In this document: piece by piece, positions 19,357 through 27,645 of the stretch
How positions within the stretch are numbered: the first letter of the stretch is position 1
Layout of the letters: each line of letters opens with the position of its first letter
Assembly: GCF_000696185.1 (NCBI RefSeq)
Contig: NZ_KK853997.1
Location: 2,561,926 to 2,625,925 of the forward strand
Length of the DNA stretch: 64,000 nucleotides
From: Kitasatospora cheerisanensis KCTC 2395
Lineage (GTDB): Bacteria; Actinomycetota; Actinomycetes; Streptomycetales; Streptomycetaceae
Direction: 5' to 3'
Translations under genes and position numbers: made by a program
The notes under the pieces: generated by a model
What the model was told of the DNA's origin: nothing
Seen by the model: only the letters and a program-made list of their open reading frames with translations
Database searches by the model: none

Positions 19357-19989
19357 TCAACTCGCCTTCCAGTGGCGGCTTCCCAGGTTGATCAGCCGCA
19401 ACTGGGTGCGCACCGTGTCCGCGATCGCGGCCCGCTCGGCCGGGTCGGCCTCGACCAGCGCCAGCGCGGTGGTGACCATCCGGTCCACGTACAGCTCGGC
19501 CAGCATCCGGCGGTCGCCCGCCGACCAGCCGGCCAGCTCCGGGCGCAGCGCCAGCAGCTCGGCCAACTCCTCGGCGAAGTGCCGCAGTTCGGCGCCGACC
19601 GCGTCGCGCACCGGCTTCACCCCGCCGTGCCGCTCGCGGGCCAGGAAGCGGATGTAGGCGGCGTGCTCGGCGACGTGCGCGTCGATCACCTCGACCGAGC
19701 GGTCGATCAGCTGCTCGGGGTCGCCGCTGCCGGCGAACACCGCGCGGACCATCTCGTGCAGGTTGGCCAGCGACTCCTGGACCAGCACCACGCCCAGTTC
19801 GGCCAGGTCGGCGAAGTGCCGGTAGAAGCCGGCCGGGGAGAGGCCGGCGGCCCTGGTCACCTCGCGCACGCCGAGGCCGCTCAGGTTCTGCCGCTCCAGC
19901 AGGGCAAGGGCGGCGTCCAGCAGGGCGCGGCGGCTGGCCTGCTTCTGGGCCTGGCGGCTCCTGGGGGCCGGGGCGGGGGTCTCGGTCAC
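19357..19989 (-). CDS. TetR family regulator (FabR-like N-terminus)
   Basis: 210 residues from GTG 19989. HTH about 18-62: RRALLDAALALLERQNLSGL, GVREVTRAAGLSPAGFYRHF, ADLAELG. The LSPAGFYRHF recognition helix and R-H-W-K-like C-terminus (LINLGSRHWKAS) resemble FabR/TetR proteins found near lipid genes. No ribosome site precedes the GTG, so it may be leaderless. Two copies of the same operator word flank its promoter and that of the divergent small membrane protein genes. Confidence 0.88.
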   Translation of the reverse strand: MTETPAPAPRSRQAQKQASRRALLDAALALLERQNLSGLGVREVTRAAGLSPAGFYRHFADLAELGVVLVQESLANLHEMVRAVFAGSGDPEQLIDRSVEVIDAHVAEHAAYIRFLARERHGGVKPVRDAVGAELRHFAEELAELLALRPELAGWSAGDRRMLAELYVDRMVTTALALVEADPAERAAIADTVRTQLRLINLGSRHWKAS

Positions 19990-20000
19990 GGCGTTCAGTA

Positions 20001-20010
20001 AACAACTGTT
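20001..20010. promoter_or_regulatory. Operator copy 1 (AACAACTGTT)
   Basis: AACAACTGTT, followed by TGCCGAAA. The same 10-mer occurs in inverted orientation at 20057-20066 (AACAGTTGTT) followed by AGCCGAAA. Both lie in the 100 bp between the TetR gene and the small membrane protein genes. Confidence 0.65.
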
Positions 20011-20056
20011 TGCCGAAAATGGCCAGCCCCGCTAGAGTGCTGACCAGCTTTCAGCG

Positions 20057-20066
20057 AACAGTTGTT
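20057..20066. promoter_or_regulatory. Operator copy 2 (AACAGTTGTT)
   Basis: Reverse complement of copy 1, 56 bp away centre to centre, 24 bp before the start of the 50-residue membrane protein. The pair suggests coordinated control of both divergent promoters by the TetR. Confidence 0.65.
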
Positions 20067-20089
20067 AGCCGAAATTCGGAGGTGCCACC

Positions 20090-20242
20090 GTGCTGCTCTT
20101 CGCCCTGCTCGCCCTCGGCCTGCTCGCCGGGGCCGCCGCCCACCTGCCCGGCCCGGTGTTCCTGGTCGCCGCCACCGCCGTCGCCGGCTGGCTGCTGCTG
20201 TTCGCGGCCCGCGAGCGGCTCACCCGCACCCACCGCCACTGA
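20090..20242 (+). CDS. Small membrane protein, 50 residues
   Basis: Short gene: GTG 20090 with GGAGG 7 bases upstream, ending TGA 20242. The product is VLLFALLALGLLAGAAAHLP, then a second hydrophobic stretch (VFLVAATAVAGWLLLFAA) and a basic tail RERLTRTHRH, so two membrane helices. It precedes another small membrane protein by 15 bp and lies opposite the TetR. No family recognised. Confidence 0.7.
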   Translation: MLLFALLALGLLAGAAAHLPGPVFLVAATAVAGWLLLFAARERLTRTHRH

Positions 20243-20257
20243 CCCAGGAGGTCCGCC

Positions 20258-20512
20258 GTGTCCACCCCGCGCACCACCGCCTCGGAGGCCGACCAGCTCG
20301 CGGTCGCCTCCTTCGTCCTCGGCCTGCTCGGCCTGCTGCTGTTCAACCTGGTCCTCGGCCCGCTGGCCGTGGCCCTCGCCGTGCTCGCCCTGCACCGGGG
20401 CACCGCCCGCCCGCTCCGGGCCCGCCTCGGCCTGCTGCTCGGCCTCGCCGACCTGGCCGTCCTCGCCGCCGCCGTGGCGGCCGGCCACGGCTCGCTCTTC
20501 CACCTGGGCTGA
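20258..20512 (+). CDS. DUF4190-like small membrane protein
   Basis: 84 residues from GTG 20258 with AGGAGG upstream. Two hydrophobic segments (VASFVLGLLGLLLFNLVLGP and LGLLLGLADLAVLAAAVAAG) match the DUF4190 pattern, in which the first helix contains a conserved G-x-x-G near the membrane. Probably co-transcribed with the 50-residue membrane protein under TetR control. Function unknown. Confidence 0.75.
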   Translation: MSTPRTTASEADQLAVASFVLGLLGLLLFNLVLGPLAVALAVLALHRGTARPLRARLGLLLGLADLAVLAAAVAAGHGSLFHLG

Positions 20513-20625
20513 CCGACGGCTGTCGGTTTTTCACCATGGCCTGTCGGCTCGGCACCTCGCCCACCGGCCACGGGCCGCCGTACCGTCGAACAGCAGACGG
20601 AAAACGGCAAAGGAGACCCTCCACC

Positions 20626-21276
20626 ATGAGCACCATCACCCTGTACGGCGCCACCGGCACCATCGGCTCCCGGGTGCTGGCCGAGGCGCTGCGCCGCGGC
20701 CACACCGTCACCGCGGTGGTCCGCCACCCCGCGAAGCTGACGGTCGAACACCCCGCGCTGACCGTCGCGGTCGGCGACGTGCTGGACCCGGCGTCGGTGG
20801 CCGAGCACGCCAAGGGCGCGGACGTGGTGGTCAGCGCGGTCGGCGGCGGCGACGGGCCGGGCCACCTGGCGCTGATCGAGCCGTCCTTCGAGTCGCTGGT
20901 CGCGGGCCTGCGCACGCTGGGCGCGGACGCGCCGCGGCTGATCACGGTGGGCGGCGCGGGCTCGCTGCGCACCCCCGACGGCAAGCAGGTGTGGGACGCC
21001 GAGGGCCTGCCGGAGTTCCTGCTGCAGATCATGCACGCCCACGGCGACGCGCTCGACTACCTGCGCACCGTCACCGACCTGCGGTGGACCAACCTCTCGC
21101 CGGCCGGCACCATCGCCCCCGGCGAGCGCACCGGCGCCTACCGCACCGGCCTGGAGGACCTGCTGATCGGCGCGGACGGCGAGAGCCGGATCTCCACCGA
21201 GGACTACGCGGTGGCCCTGGTGGACGAGATCGAGCAGCCGAAGCACCTCGGCGAGCGCTTCACCGTCGCGTACTGA
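20626..21276 (+). CDS. NAD(P)H-binding SDR-like protein
   Basis: 216 residues, extended short-chain reductase fold (NmrA/YwnB type). N-terminal Rossmann motif YGATGTIGSRVLAEALRRGH, followed by VTAVVRHPAKL and VVVSAVGGGDGPGH. The classical catalytic YxxxK is absent, so it may be a sensor or an atypical reductase. ATG 20626 with AAGGAG 11 bases upstream. Stand-alone gene with a terminator after it. Confidence 0.85.
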   Translation: MSTITLYGATGTIGSRVLAEALRRGHTVTAVVRHPAKLTVEHPALTVAVGDVLDPASVAEHAKGADVVVSAVGGGDGPGHLALIEPSFESLVAGLRTLGADAPRLITVGGAGSLRTPDGKQVWDAEGLPEFLLQIMHAHGDALDYLRTVTDLRWTNLSPAGTIAPGERTGAYRTGLEDLLIGADGESRISTEDYAVALVDEIEQPKHLGERFTVAY

Positions 21277-21303
21277 CGGCACGCCCGCAGCGGCCCGACC
21301 CCC

Positions 21304-21343
21304 GACAGGCAGTCCCCGGCACCGGCTCCGGGGGCTGCCTGTC
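21304..21343. terminator. Terminator after SDR-like gene
   Basis: GACAGGCAGTCCCCGG (21304-21319) pairs with CCGGGGGCTGCCTGTC (21328-21343) with one G-U pair; eight-base loop. Lies between converging genes. Confidence 0.8.
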
Positions 21344-21502
21344 AGGCTTCCGGCTCTCGGCGCGCGGTGGCCCCCTGCCGTGGAGCCGCTGGCAGGTGCG
21401 GCCCGGTCACCACCGCGACCGGCCTCGCGGGTGCCCCGCCCCGGACGGGCGTGGCGACAGCCGGCGGCGCTGCCGGCAGGAGGCCGCCAAAGGCCGGCCG
21501 GC

Positions 21503-23068
21503 TCAGTCGGGGATGATCAGCGCGGGGGTGTCGCGGGTGAGCACCTCGCCGCGGAAGAACGCGGGGCTGCGGCGGACCATCACGGCCATCACGACCAGGC
21601 CGAGCGCCAGCAGGCCGGCGCCGACCACGAAGACGCTGCCGATGCCGAACACCGAGCTGCCGCTGCCGTAGGACGGGTCGATCATGTCGATCATCGACTT
21701 GCCGAAGATCGCGGCCAGGGTGAGCCCGCCGATCACCGGGAAGACCACCTTGAGCACCGCGTCGCGCAGCGACTTGCGGAAGTCGCCGCGGAAGTACCAG
21801 GCGCAGGCGAACGCGGTCAGCGAGTAGTAGAAGCAGATCATCAGCGTCAGCGCGGCGATGGTGTCGGCCAGCACGTGCGAGCTGACCAGCGTCATCACGG
21901 TGTAGAACACGCCGGTGCCGACACCGGCCGTGACGATCGCCCGGCCCGGGGTCTTGTAGCGCTCGTTGACCCTGGTGAAGGAGGCGGGCAGCGCCTCGTA
22001 CACGCTCATCGCCAGCACGGTGCGGCTGACCGGGATGAAGGTGGTCTGCAGGCTGGCGGAGGCGGAGGCCAGCACCGCAACGAACAGCAGCACCCCGAGG
22101 ACCGGGCCCATCACCGGGCCGGCCAGCACGGCCAGCACGTTGGAGGAGGTCTCCGGGTTGCCGAGGCCGGTGCCGGTGGTGCCGACGCCCGCGTACATCT
22201 GCACCGCGACGGCGGTGAACAGGTAGGAGCCGACCAGCACCACCATGGCGAGCATCGCGGCCCGGCCGGGGGTCTTCTCGCTGCCGCCGGTCTCCTCGTT
22301 GGCGCTCAGACAGGCGTCCCAGCCCCAGTACATGAACAGCGACAGCGACAGGCCGGCCACGAACGCGGTGAAGGAGCTGGCCGCGAACGGGTTGAGCCAG
22401 CTCCAGGAGAAGTGCAGCGACCCGGCGGCGCCGTGGCCGGTGGCCTTGGTGATCGCCATGACGCCGAACAGGCCGAGGACGGCCAGTTGCAGGCCGACCA
22501 GGGCGTATTGGACGCCCTTGGTGGCGGTCATGCCGCGGTAGCTGATCATCGTCGCGACCGCGATCAGCCCCAGGCAGGTGACCACGTGCACCAGCTTGTT
22601 GTCGTTGAGCGCGGCGACCGAGTCGCTGCGGGTGATCTCGCCGAGCAGCAGGTACAGGTACTCGGTGGCGACGCCCGCGAGGTTGGACAGCACGATGATG
22701 GTGGCGATCACCAGGCCCCAGCCGCACATCCAGCCGACCTTCGGGCCGAACGCCTTCACCGTCCAGGTGAAGGAGGTGCCGCTGTCGGGGATCGCCTTGT
22801 TCAGCTCCCGGTAGGCGAAGGCCACCAGCATCATCGGCAGGAAGCCGGCCAGGAAGAGCGCGGGCATCTGCAGGCCGACGGCGGCCACGGTGGTACCCAG
22901 CGTCGTGGTCAGGCAGTACACCGGGGCGACCGTGGACACGCCGATCACGGCGTTGCCGAGCAGGCCCACCGAGTTGCTGTTGAGGCCCTTGGAGCGGACG
23001 CCGCCGGGGGCGTCCGACCCGGCGGCGACGTCGGCGCCGGTCCGCGGGCGATTGTCGAGCTGAACCAT
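21503..23068 (-). CDS. APC family amino acid permease
   Basis: 521-residue membrane transporter with about 12-14 helices. ATG 23068 (MVQLDNRPRTG) is used; a GTG at 23107 would add 13 residues. Helix 1 contains the unwound Gly-rich segment (VGLLGNAVIGVSTVAPVYCL) and later ISYRGMTATKGVQYALV and YWGWDACLSANEET, which match APC transporters of the actinomycete ethanolamine/amino-acid group. Substrate not determined. Divergent from the BAHD-like acyltransferase gene. Confidence 0.9.
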   Translation of the reverse strand: MVQLDNRPRTGADVAAGSDAPGGVRSKGLNSNSVGLLGNAVIGVSTVAPVYCLTTTLGTTVAAVGLQMPALFLAGFLPMMLVAFAYRELNKAIPDSGTSFTWTVKAFGPKVGWMCGWGLVIATIIVLSNLAGVATEYLYLLLGEITRSDSVAALNDNKLVHVVTCLGLIAVATMISYRGMTATKGVQYALVGLQLAVLGLFGVMAITKATGHGAAGSLHFSWSWLNPFAASSFTAFVAGLSLSLFMYWGWDACLSANEETGGSEKTPGRAAMLAMVVLVGSYLFTAVAVQMYAGVGTTGTGLGNPETSSNVLAVLAGPVMGPVLGVLLFVAVLASASASLQTTFIPVSRTVLAMSVYEALPASFTRVNERYKTPGRAIVTAGVGTGVFYTVMTLVSSHVLADTIAALTLMICFYYSLTAFACAWYFRGDFRKSLRDAVLKVVFPVIGGLTLAAIFGKSMIDMIDPSYGSGSSVFGIGSVFVVGAGLLALGLVVMAVMVRRSPAFFRGEVLTRDTPALIIPD

Positions 23069-23407
23069 GCGGGAACCGTAACTCCCACTGTTTCCGCAGC
23101 TTGTCACGGCGAGAGTCCACGGTTTACCTGGGTTTCGGGCACTGCTAGGCTCTGTTTCCGTTGATTACATGATCTTTTCGCGGGTATTGCCTTCGTTTCC
23201 GCCCTGGAAACCCGCTCTCGACCCGGGACGAAAACCGCACCTCGCCCCGTTCCGGCCCTTTCGGACATCGGTATGAGAAACGACACATACCCGTCCGAAC
23301 CGGGAACCGGCCGCCCGGACGGCGCGTCAACGACCGTTCGGACACCTCTGGTTTCCGCCGCCCGCGGGCCCCTATGGTTCCCCCGTCACTCCAGGGAGGG
23401 GACCGGC
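23069..23407. other. Intergenic region, divergent promoters
   Basis: 339 bp between the permease and acyltransferase starts, with a lower GC segment near 23150-23200. An imperfect inverted repeat spans 23260-23299: TTCGGAC...GGTATG faces CATACC...GTCCGAA around AGAAACGACA. No open frame with a ribosome site is seen. Confidence 0.5.
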
Positions 23408-24754
23408 ATGACCGGCACGCTGACGTCCGACACCGAAATCCGCACCGTCCGGGCCGGCCGCCCCGGGCCCGGTCCCGTCCGCTGCTCCGTCGGCGACCTG
23501 CTGCTCGCCGACCTCCCGGTGTCCGTGGTCCTCTTCCACGACCGCCCGCTCGACGCCGACGCCCTCGCCGACGGCCTCGCCCGCGCCCTCGACCGGCTGC
23601 CCGAGTTCGCCGGCCGCCTGCGCACCGGCCCCGACGGCGACCTCCACATCGACACCGACGACTCCGGCGTCCCCTTCACCGTCGCCGACGCCCCCTGGAC
23701 CCTCACCGAGGCCTTCGACCGGATGGCACTGCCCGCCAACGGCCTGGTCGACCACGTCCGCGCCGCCGACGCCCGCCGCGAGCGCCTGCCGCTGCTCACC
23801 GTCCGGCTCAACCGCCTCGCCGACGGCACCGGCGCCCTCGGCATCTCCTGGCACCACGCCGTCGGCGACATGCACACCTTCGCCCTGCTGCTGCGCACCT
23901 GGTCCGCCTGCACCGAGGGCGCCGAACCGCCCGCCCTCTCCCCCACCGCCGACCGCGACCGCCAACTCGACGCCCACCTGCCCGCCGAGGACGGCGGCAC
24001 CCCCTCGCTGCGCCTGCCCTCCCCCGAGGAGGCCGCCGAACTGCGGCGCACCGTCGCCGCCGCCGGCCTCGCCAACCGCACCGTGCAGATCTGGTTCTCC
24101 CCCGCCGAGGCCGAACGCCTGCGCACCGCCCTCGCCGCCGAGGCCGGCCGCCGGCTCTCCGTCAACGACGCGTTCTGCGCGCACCTGCTGCACGTGCTGC
24201 GCGAACTCGACGGCCGGGCGGACCAGGAACAGACCCTCACCGTGCCGGTCAACCTGCGCCGCATCCTCGGCCTGCCCGACGGCGCGCTCGGCAACCTGCT
24301 CGGCGAGATCCGGCTGCCGCTCCGCCCCGGCGCCACCGCCGCCCGGTACGCCGCCGAACTGCGCACCGCCGTCGAGGAGTTCACCGAACGCCACCTCTCC
24401 GCCCGGAGCAACCTGCGGTTCCTGCAGAGCATCGGGCCCGACCGGATCACCGACTGCGTGCCCGCCGGCTTCGACCCCGCCCGGCGCACCCTCACCCTCT
24501 CCAGCTGGTGCCGCCTCGGCCTGCACGACCTCCCGCTGGCCGGCCACCGCCCGATCGCCTTCAGCCCCGCCGCCACCCTCCAACTCCCGTGGAGCTCCTG
24601 GCTGGTCGAGGGACCCGGCGGCGAGGGCCTGCTCTGCACGCTGGTCCTGCCGGCCCGCCTCGCCGCGAAACTGCGCGGCGCGCCGGACCTGCTGCACCGC
24701 TACCGGGAGGCGTCCGACCCGCTGCCCGCCGTCGGGCCGCGCAAGCTGCTCTGA
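23408..24754 (+). CDS. BAHD-type acyltransferase
   Basis: 448 residues from ATG 23408, preceded by GGGAGGGG. The catalytic HxxxD motif is HAVGD (His150-Asp154) in the context ISWHHAVGDMHTF, just as in the BAHD/transferase family (PF02458), which is common in plants and fungi. The C-terminal half has a weak counterpart of the DFGWG region (SSWCRLGLHDLPLAGHRP) but no exact DFGWG. BAHD enzymes move acyl groups from CoA to alcohols or amines. Neighbours (permease, CYTH protein) do not name a pathway. A condensation-like CoA acyltransferase is the alternative. Confidence 0.8.
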   Translation: MTGTLTSDTEIRTVRAGRPGPGPVRCSVGDLLLADLPVSVVLFHDRPLDADALADGLARALDRLPEFAGRLRTGPDGDLHIDTDDSGVPFTVADAPWTLTEAFDRMALPANGLVDHVRAADARRERLPLLTVRLNRLADGTGALGISWHHAVGDMHTFALLLRTWSACTEGAEPPALSPTADRDRQLDAHLPAEDGGTPSLRLPSPEEAAELRRTVAAAGLANRTVQIWFSPAEAERLRTALAAEAGRRLSVNDAFCAHLLHVLRELDGRADQEQTLTVPVNLRRILGLPDGALGNLLGEIRLPLRPGATAARYAAELRTAVEEFTERHLSARSNLRFLQSIGPDRITDCVPAGFDPARRTLTLSSWCRLGLHDLPLAGHRPIAFSPAATLQLPWSSWLVEGPGGEGLLCTLVLPARLAAKLRGAPDLLHRYREASDPLPAVGPRKLL

Positions 24755-24757
24755 GCG

Positions 24758-25330
24758 TCAGCCCGCGGCCCTCGCCCGGGCGACGGCGTCCGTGTACAGC
24801 TCGGTGGTGAGGTCCGCGTCCGCGACGCCGAGGCGGCGCAGCGCGCGGCGGACGGCCGCCAGCGCCGCCGGCAGGTCCGCGGCGTCCCGGGCCGGGGTCT
24901 CCACCTCCAGGAACACCCCGGCCAGCTCCGGCACCGCCACCACGGTCGCCAGCAGCGGGCGGCCGTCCTGGGTCAGCTCCCAGTTCCGGCAGCGCTTCTC
25001 GAAGGCGAGCGTCTCCACCAGCCCGCTCCCGCGCAGGACCGCCCGGGCCGCCGCCGCGTCGCCCACCGCCGTCTCGGTCTCCGGCTTCGACCCCGACGCC
25101 TCGTCCACGGCCGCCCCTTTGTACGTCAGCAGCGCCCGCGTCCCCGCCGCCCCGGTCACCGTCCGCACCCGCACCTCGGCTCCCGCCGCTCCCAACTCCC
25201 CACCGGGCCAGTCGAAGTAGACGTCCCGGTACACCTCCTCCCGCCCCGGGCCGCCGGCCCACGCCGCCAGCCGCCCGACCAGCCCGGCCGGGTCCGCCAC
25301 CCGGGCCTTCAGCTCCGCCTCGATCGTCAT
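24758..25330 (-). CDS. CYTH domain protein (class IV adenylate cyclase/thiamine triphosphatase superfamily)
   Basis: 190 residues from ATG 25330 with AAGGGA close upstream. N-terminal EAELKARV matches ExExK, the hallmark of the CYTH triphosphate tunnel. Further basic and acidic pairs (LLTYKGAA, KPETETAVG, AFEKRCRNWEL, FLEVETPA) fit the tunnel strands. CYTH proteins hydrolyse or cyclise triphosphates; the precise reaction cannot be read here. It lies four bases from the end of the acyltransferase gene (convergent) and downstream of the flavoprotein gene. Confidence 0.85.
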   Translation of the reverse strand: MTIEAELKARVADPAGLVGRLAAWAGGPGREEVYRDVYFDWPGGELGAAGAEVRVRTVTGAAGTRALLTYKGAAVDEASGSKPETETAVGDAAAARAVLRGSGLVETLAFEKRCRNWELTQDGRPLLATVVAVPELAGVFLEVETPARDAADLPAALAAVRRALRRLGVADADLTTELYTDAVARARAAG

Positions 25331-25374
25331 ACCGTCCCTTCCCTCCGTCCGGCATCCTGCCGGCCCTGTCGGCG

Positions 25375-25941
25375 CTACCGGTCCTGCCCGCCGAGTACCC
25401 GCTCCACCGCGCGCAGCGCCGCGTCCCACGGGTACGGGAGGGCGTCGCCGGTGCCGGGCTCGTTCGGGACGAAGCCGTCCTCGCCGAGCAGGACGTGGAC
25501 GCCGGCCTCGCGCAGGGTGGCCGCGCTGCGGGCGAACTGCGGGTGGGCGGCGAGCGCCGTGTTGACGCACGGCATGACGAGCACCGGGACGCCCTTGCCG
25601 AGCGCCTCGGCCGCGTAGCCGACCACCCAGGAGGTGGTGAGGCCGAGGGCCAGGCTGTTGAAGGAGTTGAAGGTGGCCGGGGCGAACAGCACCGCGTCCG
25701 GCGGCGGCAGCACGTCCGGCCGGCCCGGCCACCGGTACGCCGACTTCACCGGGTACCCGGTCAGCTCCTCCAGCTCCGGCAGCTGCGCCTCCAGCCACCC
25801 CCGCGCCGCCGGCGTCAGCCCGACCGCCACCTCCCACCCCCGCCCCCGTGCGTCCCGGACCGCCCCCGGCAGCCCGAACACCGCCCCCGCGCCCGACCCG
25901 AACAGGTACACCACCGGCCGCCCGGCCCCACCGCTCTCCAT
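25375..25941 (-). CDS. Flavoprotein of the HFCD/PPC decarboxylase family
   Basis: 188 residues. Family features: N-terminal VVYLFGSGAGAVFGLPGAVR, the substrate-loop motif VLFAPATFNSFNSLALGLTT (A-P-A-T/A-x-N-x-x-x-K-like) and VLVMPCVNTALAAHPQFARS. HFCD proteins bind FMN and include phosphopantothenoylcysteine and peptidyl-cysteine decarboxylases. Start ATG 25941 is approximate because no good ribosome site is seen. Probably in one transcript with the CYTH gene (44 bp gap). Confidence 0.8.
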   Translation of the reverse strand: MESGGAGRPVVYLFGSGAGAVFGLPGAVRDARGRGWEVAVGLTPAARGWLEAQLPELEELTGYPVKSAYRWPGRPDVLPPPDAVLFAPATFNSFNSLALGLTTSWVVGYAAEALGKGVPVLVMPCVNTALAAHPQFARSAATLREAGVHVLLGEDGFVPNEPGTGDALPYPWDAALRAVERVLGGQDR

Positions 25942-26001
25942 CCCGCCATGCAACCGGCCCACCGCCCGTCCCCGCAATCCCGCCGGCCCGGAAACGCCGG
26001 A

Positions 26002-26029
26002 AGCCCCGAACCGATCCCGGCCCGGGGCT
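26002..26029. terminator. Terminator after tRNA-Val
   Basis: AGCCCCG (26002-26008) pairs with CGGGGCT (26023-26029), 21 bp downstream of the tRNA 3' end on the minus strand. Confidence 0.6.
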
Positions 26030-26049
26030 CCTGCACTGGTCACGCACTG

Positions 26050-26121
26050 TGGGCGCAGACGGTTTCGAACCGCCGACATCCGCCTTGTAAGGGCGGCGCT
26101 CTACCGCTGAGCTATGCGCCC
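26050..26121 (-). tRNA. tRNA-Val (anticodon UAC)
   Basis: On the minus strand the 72-nt sequence begins GGGCGCATAGCTCAGC and ends CTGCGCCCA. Acceptor arms GGGCGCA/TGCGCCC, D-arm GCTC..GAGC, anticodon stem CCGCC/GGCGG with loop CTTACAA, and T-arm GGCGGTTCGAAACCG-type are all intact. The anticodon TAC reads GUA/GUG valine codons. CCA is not encoded, as usual in actinobacteria. Confidence 0.97.
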
Positions 26122-26314
26122 CCGCCGAGGTGGACCGGCGGGGCCGGTCGCACGACGAGTGGACAGACTACCTGGTCCCGGGTGTGGTTCGCCGCCCCCT
26201 GCGGAAGGGGGTGTCCCGGGGGGTGCCGGGCGGGGCGGGTGATCGGCAAGAATGGCGAGTGGCGTGGCTGGACGGAACGGAGCAGGGAGCGCGTGGTGAG
26301 GGTGGCCGGCGGCG

Positions 26315-27553
26315 GTGGCGGGGGTCGGGCGGCTGGTGGGCGGCGGCCGCCGGGACGGCGCGCGCGCGGACGCCAGGGCGGCCCGGGAGGCGGCCCAGGA
26401 GTCGTTCTACGAGCTGGACTCGGCGCAGCGGGACGCCCTGCTCGCCGTGGAGACGGTGAAGTCGGCGGGCGAGCCGGCCACCGCCCGCCGGGTGGAGCAG
26501 GAGTACGCGGACCTGGTGGCCCGGATCGACCAGGTGACGGTGGCCTACCTGGGCGCGCTGGACGCGGTCGACCTGGAGGCGGCCGAGCTGGACCCGTCGG
26601 CGGCGTCCCGCGCGAAGCAGCAGTTGGAGCAGGCGAAGCGCGAGCTGGACGCCAAGCGCACCGAGCTGGGCACCTTCGTGGGGCGGCTGCAGCCGCTGGT
26701 GGAGCACGCCGAGGCACAGCTGATCCGGGTGACGCCGGCCGTGGAGCGGGCCAAGCAGGCGCTGCTGGCTGCGCACACCGCGCTGGAGCAGGCCCGCGGC
26801 GCGGGGCTGCGGGCGGACGACCTGGCGGCCCGGCTGGCGGAGCTGTCGCCGGAGCTGACCAGGCTGAACCAGGGGGTGTCGCAGCACGGCGTGCCGGCCA
26901 CCCTCCAGCGTGCGGAGGACGTGGTGCGGCGGGCCGAGGCGGTCCGGGCGGAGGCGGCGGGCCTGCCGGAGCGGGCCGGTGAGATCGACCGCCGGGTGGG
27001 CACGCTGCGGACCCGGATCGACGCGCTGGAGAACCGGGCGGGCACGGTGGAGCCCGCGCTGAGCGAGCTGCGGCGGCGGTTCTCGGCGGCCTGCTGGCAG
27101 GACCTTCAGCACGTGTCCGCGCAGACCGCGGACGCGGTGCGGACCGCCCGGTCGCGGCTGACGGACGCGGTGCAGGCCCGGGGCGACCAGCGCTGGGCGG
27201 ACGCCACGGCGGCGATCGGCACGGTGCGGGCGCTGCTGGACACCGCGGAGGGCTCGGTGACGGCGGTCAACGAGCGGTTGCGGCAGTTGAACGAGGTGCA
27301 GCACGACCCGCAGCGGGAGATCGAGCGGGCCCGGTTCGCGCTGCGCGACGCGCAGCGGCTGGCGATGGCGGGCCGGCAGGCGCCGGATCCGCGGCACGCC
27401 GGTCCGCTGGACGCGGCGGTGGGCCGCCTGGACCGGGCGGTCGCCTCGCTGGAGCAGGCCGGTCGGCACCCCGACTACTGGCAGTTCCTGACCGAGTTGG
27501 CGGCGGTGCGGGAGACCGCGGCCGAGGTGGTCACGATGATCCGGGGCCACTGA
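26315..27553 (+). CDS. Coiled-coil protein of unknown function
   Basis: 412-residue, largely helical cytoplasmic protein, rich in Glu, Arg, Ala and Leu. After a basic N-terminal segment it has continuous heptad-like helices (ARRVEQEYADLVARIDQVTV, KQQLEQAKRELDAKRTELGT, AEAVRAEAAGLPERAGEIDR). No catalytic motif is seen. The start is uncertain: GTG 26315 keeps the frame, whereas GTG 26293 has a better ribosome site (GGGAG) but lies in another frame. It is just upstream of an FmdB gene, an arrangement I recall from Streptomyces. Function unknown. Confidence 0.75.
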   Translation: MAGVGRLVGGGRRDGARADARAAREAAQESFYELDSAQRDALLAVETVKSAGEPATARRVEQEYADLVARIDQVTVAYLGALDAVDLEAAELDPSAASRAKQQLEQAKRELDAKRTELGTFVGRLQPLVEHAEAQLIRVTPAVERAKQALLAAHTALEQARGAGLRADDLAARLAELSPELTRLNQGVSQHGVPATLQRAEDVVRRAEAVRAEAAGLPERAGEIDRRVGTLRTRIDALENRAGTVEPALSELRRRFSAACWQDLQHVSAQTADAVRTARSRLTDAVQARGDQRWADATAAIGTVRALLDTAEGSVTAVNERLRQLNEVQHDPQREIERARFALRDAQRLAMAGRQAPDPRHAGPLDAAVGRLDRAVASLEQAGRHPDYWQFLTELAAVRETAAEVVTMIRGH

Positions 27554-27645
27554 GCGGACGACGGCCGGAAGCGGGGACGGCGGCCGGCGGCCGGGACGCC
27601 GAGGGAGCTGCCGGTTCGCGGCGCGCCCTCGGTACCCTGCTGACC

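Noticed and set aside
26050..26121. tRNA-Val as an integration site
   Set aside because: No integrase gene or partial tRNA copy was seen nearby, so no att site is claimed.
26293..26315. Alternative GTG 26293 start with better ribosome site for the coiled-coil protein
   Set aside because: It is in another frame; joining it would need a gain of a base or loss of two, unlike the single-base losses elsewhere. Left as an open question.
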